DNA from: Treponema sp.
Lineage (GTDB): Bacteria; Spirochaetota; Spirochaetia; Treponematales; Breznakiellaceae
Length of the DNA: 11,293 nt
NCBI GenBank assembly: GCA_031274565.1
Contig: JAISPY010000223.1
Span: forward strand, 1-11,293
Reading direction: 5' to 3'
Shown: positions 1 through 6,053 of the stretch, one piece after another
How the letters are laid out: every line of letters starts with the position of its first letter
How positions within the stretch are numbered: position 1 is the stretch's first letter
Notes under the pieces: model-generated
Seen by the model: only the letters and a program-made list of their open reading frames with translations
What the model was told of the DNA's origin: nothing
Database searches by the model: none
Program-made: the position numbers and the translations under genes

Positions 1-43
1 CGTGCTATGGTTTCCTGCCGAGGGGGAAAAACGACCGCGGAAA

Positions 44-1021
44 CTATGTTTCCGAGTTTACCCAGGTCTCGCAAAGGGCTGCTAATAACAGCTTGCCGTA
101 AAACCACGCGAGGGCGCTCTGCTCAATATGGACCGGTATCTCATGGTAGCCGAACAACGACTTTAACCGTTTGAATACCAGCTCTATCTGCCACCGCTGC
201 CGATACAGCTCACGTATCACATCGAGAGCTGCATCGCTTATTGAGGTAACTACTACCACATACCGGTTATAGGCTCTCTGTGCCTTGCTTAATTCCTTGT
301 TCCCGTGTTTCCTCATCTGCGTTTTCTCTAAAGCCTCAAGCCCTTTCCGCTCCGCTTCTTTGGTTTTCCGCAATACACAAAAACGTAACGGCTGGTACTC
401 CCCCTCATATTCATAATACCGGGTAGCTTCCCCGCTTTCTCCCGGTTTTAACCCCTTGAAACACCGCAATATATTCACTTCCCTGCCATTTGCGTTGTAG
501 ATATGAAACCGCCTCGTCCCAAATCGCAGCACAAACCCGCTCCCCAGCCCCCGCAGATACGCTATCCCCTGTTTACTGCAATACGCACGGTCTCCTATCA
601 CCAGGTCAAACAGCCCTACCGCATACTGTAGCCGGTAATCCGCTTTGTCGCTCCCGTGCACCGGCTCGTCGCTGGCGTCTACCAGATAGACCTTCTTATC
701 TCCTAGCCAGGGCGGAGGTTCCAGTGTCCTCTGATTGTTCCGGTAGATATTTTCACCAAGCCATTGCAACCATGCCCTGCATTTTTAGAACCTCGTGAAT
801 ACCGCTTTCTTGGTCATGGAACCACCTCTCGTCAGCTTCAATAACGCCACCGTCCCGCTAAACGATTTACCTTCGGTGAGGTATAAAAAAACAAACCGCA
901 ACAAATCCGTTGCGTTCTTGATTTCCCGTGTCCGTAGTGCCTCCAATTCCTTTGCCTGGTCTTCCTATCCTTCGGGCATTACCGATACTAATTGCTCAAA
1001 GCTTGTCTTTCCCTTTTCCAT
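44..1021 (-). pseudogene. IS4-family transposase, broken by two in-frame stop codons
   Basis: This is a decayed DDE transposase of the IS4 family, the enzyme that cuts and joins insertion-sequence ends. Read from the ATG at 1019-1021, one frame runs to the stop at 44-46 (325 codons) but is interrupted by TAG at 965-967 (codon 19, in MPEG*EDQ, probably once Trp) and TAA at 785-787 (codon 79, in FTRF*KCRAW, probably once Gln or Lys). The rest keeps the catalytic pattern: Asp in YLVDASDEP (codon 115), Asp in VIGDRAY (codon 144), and the IS4 signature Y-(2)-R-(3)-E-(6)-K in YRQRWQIELVFKRLK. From memory of related IS4 transposases, about 30 residues are missing between YAVGLFDL and VIGDRAY (near 599-604), which suggests an in-frame deletion. 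The C-terminal 241 codons after the second stop are open from an internal ATG at 769, but that fragment lacks the N-terminal domain. I could not find matching terminal repeats; the downstream end probably lies left of the window. Confidence 0.88.
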
Positions 1022-1365
1022 TTATTGATCGTATCATATTTTCTCCGATATGTAAAGTAAACGCATATGGGTATTAAATCCCGGAAGGAATAAAGACCTT
1101 TGCCTGAGCTTCAAGATGAACATTGAGATTCGTTTGATCGTCATATGGCCTATTGAAACAGCAATTATCCAAATATATTCTATTTTTTATCAACATATTC
1201 TCCTACATTACACAGTATATACCATTATATTTTATATTTATTTATACAATAGGTTTCTTGACTATTTATGTATATTTTTTTATACATTTTGCGTAATTGC
1301 ACACAACGTTCCGGCTGTTTATGACATTTTAGCCCACCACAATGCGAAGTATATACAGACCTGTT
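1022..1365. other. AT-rich stretch without a supported gene
   Basis: This stretch lies between the transposase start and the MITE-like element. It is rich in A+T with many TAT and ATA runs. A plus-strand frame of 83 codons (1116-1367) is open, but it has no ribosome binding site, consists mostly of Ile, Tyr, Phe and His, and resembles no family I recognise, so I treat it as chance. No RNA gene or clear insertion-sequence end could be seen. Confidence 0.5.
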
Positions 1366-1482
1366 GAGACTGTCGAATTAGTCACTGATAGCCAATCCTC
1401 CACCATATATAGCATAACATTCAACAATGATACACTATATATAGTGTTACGAGGGTTATAAAATTACTTTTCCGACAGTCTC
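1366..1482. mobile_element. 117-bp MITE-like element with terminal inverted repeats
   Basis: The ends are inverted copies: GAGACTGTCG at 1366-1375 and CGACAGTCTC at 1473-1482 match over all ten bases. Extending inward gives 15 matches in 19. The element is flanked on both sides by GTT (1363-1365 and 1483-1485), consistent with a 3-bp target duplication. The interior has no reading frame of note but contains a perfect 16-bp palindrome, ACACTATATATAGTGT (1432-1447). Small size, terminal repeats, flanking duplication and no transposase are the marks of a miniature inverted-repeat transposable element. It ends 23 bp beyond the stop codon of the acyltransferase, so its structure may also affect the 3' end of that mRNA. 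The parent insertion sequence is not in the window; the TIR differs from anything visible around the IS4-type pseudogene. Confidence 0.6.
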
Positions 1483-1505
1483 GTTATGTGCCGTGCTCAT
1501 ACTTT

Positions 1506-2688
1506 TTATCTATTTCCTGATAATGTACTTAACATTTTAGGCATTATTTTTTTCATCACACAATAAATACCTACGCATACATAAGCGGTCATTATTGGAA
1601 CCGTGAAATACCTTAGTATTAATATTATTGGTGCCTTTGATTGTATGATTTTATCAAATACAACTCCAACTATACTTAAAACTAATACCGTATGCATGGC
1701 ATAAACAAAAAAAGTTGCCTGAGATGATGTTTTATTGGGTTTTATCTTTTTCTTTTCAATTAAACAGGAAGCAATATTTATTGCGCTTATTACCATTGCA
1801 AGAATGAAAATGGGACTAAAATAATTGTATATTGTTTTTTCATCATAATTAAAATATGCAGATGGTATTATTGTTATAATCGAAACAAGATACCAAAATA
1901 TTTTGTATCTCCGCACTTCCAGCACCATATTCTTTTTATAAATTCCAAAATAAGAACCCAATGTAAAAAAGAATACTGGATTTATGCTAAAACCGGGAAT
2001 TGAGAACCAAATTCCAGTATAATATAATATTCCCAATAAAATAATCCCATATTTTTTTAAATATTTACAGATTAAATATATTATCGGAGTAAATATTGTT
2101 AATATTATTAGCGTCTGTAAAAACCACATGGGAACGCTGAACGGTCCCATGCTTGGCCTTGGCCAACCAAAAATATTTGTATTAGTTCCCCATGTATTAT
2201 AATGCCAGAATATATTCCATACTCCTTTATCAAGTAATTCGTTAAAAAATATTGAGAAACGTTCCCATTCGCCATCTTTTTTTAGTATTCGTCCTCCCAA
2301 AATAATAATAGGACGAATCAATACATTTATAATATTCCATAAAACATAAGGTATAACTAACGTGTTGATTCTTGTTTTCAATTTTTTTATATAAATTTTT
2401 TTGTTCCAATTATTGATGTTAAAAAAGAAAAGGTATCCGGAAAAAAGGAAAAACCCGGAATTACAAATTGATGCGAGCTGCCTTATAACAATACGGATTA
2501 TATTATATACGTCCATACCTGAAAAGGAAGCAAGGTTTATCTCCCGCACATTTACGATTTCCGGCAAACCGAAACTATGTATAAAAATTACAAATATTAC
2601 TAATGGGAATCTCAACCAATCAATTGTTTCCGATTGTAAATGTTGCTTGTTGCTTGTTGCTTGTTGCTTGTTGCTTGTTATTATACAT
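1506..2688 (-). CDS. Membrane O-acyltransferase (acyltransferase-3 family), probably phase-variable and out of frame here
   Basis: This gene encodes an integral membrane acyltransferase of the acyltransferase-3 type (PF01757; fucose 4-O-acetylase-like). Such enzymes acetylate or otherwise acylate surface glycans; the substrate here is unknown. The body starts with IDWLRFPLVIFVIFIHSFG, containing the family's R-x10-H motif in the first membrane helix. About ten hydrophobic helices follow, with the typical PMWFLQTLIIL segment and a late FFVYAMHTVLV helix. The enzyme's frame is open from 2756 to the stop at 1506-1508 (416 codons from a TTG), but that TTG is the first half of the -35 box, so it cannot be the start. 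The plausible start is ATG 2686-2688, 7 nt after AAAGGAG. From it, translation crosses five 7-bp repeats and, at this copy number, stops at 2620-2622 after 22 residues. Four repeats would give a 391-residue enzyme and seven a 398-residue one. The gene is far more AT-rich than its right-hand neighbours, which points to acquisition by transfer. A fixed frameshift or assembly error in the repeat is the alternative. Confidence 0.85.
2643..2677 (-). repeat. Heptanucleotide tandem repeat, five perfect copies, inside the acyltransferase start region
   Basis: The plus strand reads TTGCTTG five times without error; the coding strand reads CAAGCAA. The unit is 7 bp, so each gain or loss of a copy shifts the reading frame by one. 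The repeat contains no stop codon in any frame and encodes a cycle of T-S-N-K-Q-Q-A. It begins 8 nt after the start ATG (coding strand) and ends just before the first membrane helix. From that ATG the enzyme is in frame only when the copy number is 1 more than a multiple of 3 (4, 7 and so on). Slipped-strand mispairing at such repeats is an established ON/OFF switch in bacterial surface-modification genes. Confidence 0.9.
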
Positions 2689-2695
2689 AAAATTT

Positions 2696-2702
2696 CTCCT
2701 TT
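2696..2702 (-). promoter_or_regulatory. Ribosome binding site that decides the acyltransferase start
   Basis: AAAGGAG lies 7 nt upstream of the ATG at 2686-2688. No comparable site precedes the TTG at 2754-2756, the only other ATG/GTG/TTG start that would put the enzyme in frame upstream of the repeat. It therefore supports a start whose frame depends on the repeat number. Confidence 0.8.
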
Positions 2703-2727
2703 GTCAAGTACCCTTCGATTAATTTTT

Positions 2728-2756
2728 ATAATATTCTCATTTATTTCCTTTGTCAA
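2728..2756 (-). promoter_or_regulatory. Sigma-70-type promoter of the acyltransferase gene
   Basis: On the minus strand, TTGACA (2751-2756) is followed by exactly 17 bp and then TATTAT (2728-2733). The -35 matches consensus fully and the -10 in five of six positions. Transcription should start near 2721, about 33 nt upstream of the ATG at 2688. This places the TTG at 2754-2756 outside the message. Confidence 0.75.
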
Positions 2757-2762
2757 GACTTT

Positions 2763-2784
2763 TGTGATTGAAATGTGATTGAAA
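2763..2784. repeat. 11-bp direct repeat, two perfect copies
   Basis: TGTGATTGAAA occurs at 2763-2773 and again at 2774-2784. The second copy overlaps the left arm of the inverted-repeat element that begins at 2775, and the pair sits just upstream of the acyltransferase -35 box. It may be a scar at the element's edge or a binding site; nothing distinguishes the two. Confidence 0.7.
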
Positions 2785-2955
2785 AGGGAAAATTATACCC
2801 TTTTAAGAATAAGGGCTTACTTTACCCCCTTATCCCTCTTTTTACATAATTATGCGGTGTATTATAAAAAACTACCCAATTAGTTGGTTTCTTACAGGAT
2901 ACAAGGGTCTACTATTTTCTTGTTTGGTAGGGTATAATTTTCCCTTCTCTTTCAC
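2775..2955. mobile_element. 181-bp element bounded by long inverted repeats (MITE-like)
   Basis: The left arm (2775-2801) and the inverted right arm (2929-2955) agree at 24 of 27 positions. The core AAGGGAAAATTATACCCT (2784-2801) has a perfect reverse complement at 2929-2946. The interior has no gene. The left arm can also fold on itself (AAAAGGG 2782-2788 with CCCTTTT 2798-2804). The element fills almost the whole gap between the acyltransferase promoter and the stop codon of the methyltransferase gene (2961-2963). I see no convincing target duplication, so it could instead be a paired regulatory site or a transcription-terminating structure. Confidence 0.55.
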
Positions 2956-2960
2956 AGGTG

Positions 2961-3752
2961 TTACAACGGGGACTTGCGGCCTACCACGATGAGCATCTGC
3001 GCTCGGTTATCATAGACCGCGTCGTTCCAATCGCCGTAGAGTTCTACCGATGAAAAGCCCGTCTCCAAGAGCATCTGCCGCAACTCCGACGCGGCATAGA
3101 GCCGCTGGGTAAAGGTTCGCTCGATCCAGGCGCCATCCTTGAGGAGGATCCATCGATTTTTAAGCCCTGCCCAGGAATCCACTGGACTATACTCGGTAAG
3201 CACCGTAAGCCCTTCCCGGGTAAACCATTCCCGTTCAACAAAATCTCGGACCGCAATCTCCTTTCCCAAGGTTTCTATGATAAAGGCCCCTCCGGGTTTG
3301 AGTGAATGGTATGCATTCTGGACCATACGCCGATCGTCCTCAGGATGCTCAAAATAGCCAAAGGAAATGTACAGGTTGATTGCCACGTCAAAAAAACCAG
3401 GACGGGTAAAGGAACGGACATCCTGGTGGATAAATTCGATGTCCAGATGTTCATAGGCCGCATCTTCCCGGGCAGTTCGCAGGTAGCTTTCGGTAATATC
3501 TACCCCGGTGGTGATAAAACCCCGCCTCGCCAGTTCCAGGGTGATGCGCCCAAATCCGCAGCAAAGATCCAGCGCCCACGGTCCGGACGGGACCTTATCA
3601 GACTTCCCAGGCGCACCATACAGGTTTAGTTTGGCAAGCCGGGTTATGCCATCAGCCACCTGAGGAACCTCCGCCCAATGTGAACTGTCAAATATGACGG
3701 GGGCGTATTCCTCCCAGAAGCGCTCATCCTCAAACCATTCTTTATATACCAT
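2961..3752 (-). CDS. Class I SAM-dependent methyltransferase, substrate unknown
   Basis: This 263-residue cytosolic protein has a Rossmann-type methyltransferase fold. Motif I is ALDLCCGFGRITLEL (about residues 60-74), which binds S-adenosylmethionine. GVDITESYL (83-91) supplies the acidic residue for the ribose, and a QDVRSF stretch and the SLKPGGAFIIET strand follow in the usual order. The N-terminus (EWFEDERFWEEYAPVIF) is typical of small-molecule methyltransferases of the Methyltransf_25/11 type, but nothing in the sequence or context names the substrate. It is transcribed divergently from lipA and ends 4 nt before the inverted-repeat element. The start ATG has no ribosome binding site; a TATAAT lies 7 nt upstream, so the mRNA may be leaderless. 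Its GC-rich style matches the genes to its right, so it marks the left edge of the resident chromosome. Confidence 0.85.
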   Translation of the reverse strand: MVYKEWFEDERFWEEYAPVIFDSSHWAEVPQVADGITRLAKLNLYGAPGKSDKVPSGPWALDLCCGFGRITLELARRGFITTGVDITESYLRTAREDAAYEHLDIEFIHQDVRSFTRPGFFDVAINLYISFGYFEHPEDDRRMVQNAYHSLKPGGAFIIETLGKEIAVRDFVEREWFTREGLTVLTEYSPVDSWAGLKNRWILLKDGAWIERTFTQRLYAASELRQMLLETGFSSVELYGDWNDAVYDNRAQMLIVVGRKSPL

Positions 3753-3759
3753 AAGGCAT

Positions 3760-3788
3760 ATTATAGGGGAACCCTATGGCAAGGACAA
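3760..3788 (-). promoter_or_regulatory. Promoter of the methyltransferase gene, close to the start codon
   Basis: On the minus strand, TTGTCC (3783-3788) is separated by 17 bp from a perfect TATAAT (3760-3765). The -10 ends 7 nt before the ATG (3750-3752), so transcription would begin at or next to the start codon. Confidence 0.55.
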
Positions 3789-3826
3789 GCAAAAACAGCA
3801 GGAAGACCGTTCACGTTTTGGGGGTC

Positions 3827-3843
3827 GGAGGGCTAGACCCTCC
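3827..3843. other. Small GC-rich hairpin in the divergent intergenic region
   Basis: GGAGGG (3827-3832) and CCCTCC (3838-3843) can pair across a 5-nt loop. It lies between the two divergent promoters. It has no T-run, so it is not a typical terminator; an operator or chance are both possible. Confidence 0.3.
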
Positions 3844-3914
3844 AAACCACCCCGTAGTAATGCGCTTGTCCTGCTGTCCAGAAGGTCCCTATGGTTCTTC
3901 TCTGGGTAGTCTGC

Positions 3915-3920
3915 TATACT
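3915..3920 (+). promoter_or_regulatory. Extended -10 box upstream of lipA
   Basis: TGC precedes TATACT at 3915-3920, giving an extended -10 motif (TGn then hexamer). There is no good -35. The box ends 7 nt before the lipA ATG at 3928, and no ribosome binding site is visible, so the message could start at the ATG. Confidence 0.45.
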
Positions 3921-3927
3921 TTTTCCT

Positions 3928-4848
3928 ATGTCCTTACCCTGTTCCGATATACGTTCCTCAGAGACCCTCAAAAAGCCTCCCTGGATCCGAGTCAAACTGC
4001 CCACCGGGGAGGCTTGTAAGCAGGTGGAGCGGGTCCTCCAAAAACACCGGCTCCATACGGTGTGCGATGAGGCATGGTGTCCTAATAAAGGCTGCTGCTG
4101 GGGAGCAGGAACCGCGACCTTTATGATCCTGGGGAACCGATGTACCAGAGCCTGCCGTTTTTGCCGGGTCTCCAGAGGTCCCCAGGGAGAGGAAATCCGT
4201 AGCGATGAGGGAGCGGCGCTTGCCGCCGCTGCCCAGGAACTGGGCCTGCGCTACCTAGTCCTCACCTCGGTGGATCGGGATGAGCTCCCTGATCGGGGGG
4301 CCGGGCATTTTGCTGCCTGCCTTACCGCAATCAAAGCAGGGAATCCTGGAATCGCGGTGGAACTGCTCATCCCTGATTATACCGCCGGGGAAATCGCCCC
4401 GATTGCAGCGGCGGGACCGGAGGTCATAGCCCATAACGTGGAAACGGTCCGTTCCCTGCAATGGATTCGGGACCCCAGGGCATCCTTTGATACGAGCCTG
4501 GCTACCCTAAGGCATGCCAAAATTTATAGAAAAAATAGAAAGGATAGAACAAAAGGGGGTATGGTAACGAAAACCAGCCTTCTTTTGGGACTCGGTGAGA
4601 AAAAAGCCGAGGTATTAACTGCTATGGACGAATTGCGGGAAGCTGCGGTGGATATCCTCGTGATGGGTCAGTACCTCAGACCCTCTCCCGCTCAGATTCC
4701 AGTGGTGGAATATATCAGCCCGGAAGGTTTTGAAGGATATGCCGAGGAAGCCCGGAATCGGGGGTTTGCCGCAGTGGTTTCCGCTCCCTTGGCCCGGACC
4801 AGCTATCAGGCTCATGCAGCTTGGAAGCTGGCGCAGGATGCTGACTGA
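3928..4848 (+). CDS. lipA: Lipoyl synthase
   Basis: LipA is a radical-SAM enzyme that inserts two sulfur atoms into protein-bound octanoyl groups to make the lipoyl cofactor of 2-oxoacid dehydrogenases and the glycine cleavage H protein. The 306-residue product shows both clusters: the auxiliary CX4CX5C (Cys46, Cys51, Cys57) and the radical-SAM CX3CX2C (Cys72, Cys76, Cys79 in RCTRACRFC). The family's GTATFMILG segment lies between them. LTSVDRDELPDRGAGHFA, IAHNVETV and the C-terminal RTSYQA (family RSSYHA, whose serine binds the auxiliary cluster) are also present. Unusual is a lysine- and arginine-rich insertion at residues 199-213, about eight residues longer than in familiar LipA proteins and encoded by AGA- and AAA-rich codons unlike the rest of the gene. 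It is first in an operon: its TGA overlaps the ATG of the ligase accessory gene by one base (TGATG). Confidence 0.95.
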   Translation: MSLPCSDIRSSETLKKPPWIRVKLPTGEACKQVERVLQKHRLHTVCDEAWCPNKGCCWGAGTATFMILGNRCTRACRFCRVSRGPQGEEIRSDEGAALAAAAQELGLRYLVLTSVDRDELPDRGAGHFAACLTAIKAGNPGIAVELLIPDYTAGEIAPIAAAGPEVIAHNVETVRSLQWIRDPRASFDTSLATLRHAKIYRKNRKDRTKGGMVTKTSLLLGLGEKKAEVLTAMDELREAAVDILVMGQYLRPSPAQIPVVEYISPEGFEGYAEEARNRGFAAVVSAPLARTSYQAHAAWKLAQDAD

Positions 4849-5126
4849 TGACCCTTGAAGGTATGGGAAAACCCCTGGGGTGTAAGCTCATCAGGCTCAA
4901 CGCGGATATTAACGCCGGGATCATCCAAAGTATCCGTATCCGGGGGGATTTCTTCGCCAGTCCTGAAGAGGGCTTTGATAGGGTGGAACAGCGGCTCAGG
5001 GGTATCTCTTTCAAGGAAGTAGCCGCAACCTTTGATCGCTTACTGCAGGAAGAAGGGGTGCAGGTATTCGGCATCTCCGGGGAAGGGGTGGCCTCGGTAC
5101 TGTTTTCCGCAAGGGGAGCGGTATGA
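4848..5126 (+). CDS. lplB: Lipoate-protein ligase accessory subunit (LplB-like, separate C-terminal domain)
   Basis: This small 92-residue protein matches the accessory domain that normally forms the C-terminal third of lipoate-protein ligase (Lip_prot_lig_C, PF10437). The diagnostic stretch is a strand-rich N-terminus ending in SIRIRGDFFASPEEG (about 28-42), followed by helices (FDRVEQRLRGISFKEVAATFDRLL) and the closing GISGEGVASVLF. In Thermoplasma this domain is a separate protein, LplB, needed with LplA to activate lipoate to lipoyl-AMP; that is established for the archaeal system, and its role here is inferred. The gene overlaps lipA by one base and the next gene by four (ATGA), which favours translational coupling and balanced production of the two ligase parts. 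A weak AGGA is the only ribosome binding site, inside lipA. Confidence 0.8.
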   Translation: MTLEGMGKPLGCKLIRLNADINAGIIQSIRIRGDFFASPEEGFDRVEQRLRGISFKEVAATFDRLLQEEGVQVFGISGEGVASVLFSARGAV

Positions 5127-5902
5127 ATACCCCAGGGCCGCGATTTCCGTTCAGGCGCATCAACTCAGGCTTCCATGATGGGTTTTACAACATGGGTCTT
5201 GATGAAGCCCTGCTGGAAGGGGTTGCCCAGGGAAGGTCCCTGCCGGTGTTACGGTTCTACGGCTGGAACCCCCCTGCGGTTTCGGTGGGGTATTTCCAGG
5301 GGCTGAGCGAAGAGGTGGACCTGGAATCCTGTACCCGGCACGGGGTGGATGTGGTCCGCCGGATCTCCGGCGGGGGCGCGGTGTTTCACCATGCGGAGAT
5401 AACCTATAGTATCATCATGCCCCTGGATCATCCCCTAGCAGGGGAGAGCATCCAGGATTCCTACCATCGGCTCTGCGCGGGAATAATCCAGGGGCTGGCC
5501 TGTTTAGGGGTTCCATCCTGCATCGTGGAGCGTAACGACATCCTCGCGGGAGGCAGAAAGATTTCCGGCAATGCCCAAACCCGGCGGATGGGCTGTGTCT
5601 TGCAGCATGGTACGGTGTTGTTGGATACGGAGGTGGAGCTTATGTTTGAGCTGCTCCGGGTTCCCCAGGAAAAACTCAAGGATACCAGTATCCGGGAGGT
5701 TAAAGACCGGGTAACGAGTCTCAAGGCCCTGGCAGGCCGTGTTTTTTCCTATGAGGAAGCGGAAGCGGCGCTGGAGGAAGGGTTTCGCCTGAGCCTGGCC
5801 CTGGATTATATGCCCGTACCGTTGGGGATGGAAGAAGAAGTCCGGGCTGGGGAATTGGCCCGATGCAAATTCGCTGCTCCTGGGTGGCTTTATGCCCGAT
5901 GA
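5123..5902 (+). CDS. lplA: Lipoate-protein ligase, catalytic subunit
   Basis: This is a BirA/LplA-fold ligase of 259 residues that attaches lipoate (or octanoate) to a lysine of acceptor domains via an acyl-AMP. Visible motifs are RRISGGGAVFHH (79-90, acyl-adenylate binding), ERNDIL (136-141, typical of LplA rather than LipM octanoyltransferases), GGRKISGNAQTR with catalytic Lys146, and QHGTVLL (161-167). The protein stops just after WLYAR, where one-piece ligases continue into the accessory domain; that domain is the product of the gene directly upstream. AAGGGGAG precedes the ATG by 4 nt, inside the upstream gene, and the ATGA overlap implies coupled translation. With lipA in the same operon and no lipB visible, it may ligate octanoate for LipA as well as salvage free lipoate. 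The GC-rich codon style matches its neighbours. Confidence 0.88.
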   Translation: MNTPGPRFPFRRINSGFHDGFYNMGLDEALLEGVAQGRSLPVLRFYGWNPPAVSVGYFQGLSEEVDLESCTRHGVDVVRRISGGGAVFHHAEITYSIIMPLDHPLAGESIQDSYHRLCAGIIQGLACLGVPSCIVERNDILAGGRKISGNAQTRRMGCVLQHGTVLLDTEVELMFELLRVPQEKLKDTSIREVKDRVTSLKALAGRVFSYEEAEAALEEGFRLSLALDYMPVPLGMEEEVRAGELARCKFAAPGWLYAR

Positions 5903-5962
5903 ATACGGCGTGTCTTACCGAGAGGAAATCCAGCGCATTCATTTTTTCCCAGGAGGCGGTTT

Positions 5963-5985
5963 GGAAGGGCGCCAAAAGCCCTTCC
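5963..5985. terminator. Hairpin between convergent operons, possible bidirectional terminator
   Basis: GGAAGGGC (5963-5970) and GCCCTTCC (5978-5985) form a perfect 8-bp stem with a 7-nt loop. It lies in the gap between the ends of lplA (5902) and the MutY-like gene (6054), where a terminator is expected. Neither side carries a clear T-run, so intrinsic termination is not certain. Confidence 0.45.
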
Positions 5986-6053
5986 CTCTAGGCGCTCTAT
6001 AATAGAACGCCGCGATTCCTTACTAAGCCGCATGAAGCAGTAGGGGAAAAAGA

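Noticed and set aside
965..967. TAG in the transposase as a recoded sense codon
   Set aside because: A second in-frame stop (TAA at 785-787) and a probable deletion fit ordinary decay, and no other gene in the window has internal TAG codons.
795..1028. Open plus-strand frames at 490-798 and 795-1028
   Set aside because: They lie antisense to the transposase remnant, whose minus-strand reading keeps recognisable family motifs across the same bases.
1116..1367. 83-codon plus-strand frame
   Set aside because: AT-rich chance reading: no ribosome binding site, biased Ile/Tyr/Phe composition, no family resemblance, and its end runs into the MITE terminus.
2643..2677. Repeat as the start of a CRISPR array
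   Set aside because: The units are 7 bp, contiguous and have no spacers, so it is a simple tandem repeat. No cas genes are present.
2401..2778. 125-codon plus-strand frame across the heptamer repeat
   Set aside because: It is antisense to the acyltransferase N-terminus, and its Leu/Cys/Val-rich part is just the reverse translation of the repeat.
3783..3876. Inverted pairs GGACAAGC/GCTTGTCC and CAGCAGGA/TCCTGCTG flanking the divergent gap
   Set aside because: Eight-base pairs about 70-80 bp apart that overlap one promoter. They could be operator halves but are too short and too irregular to claim.
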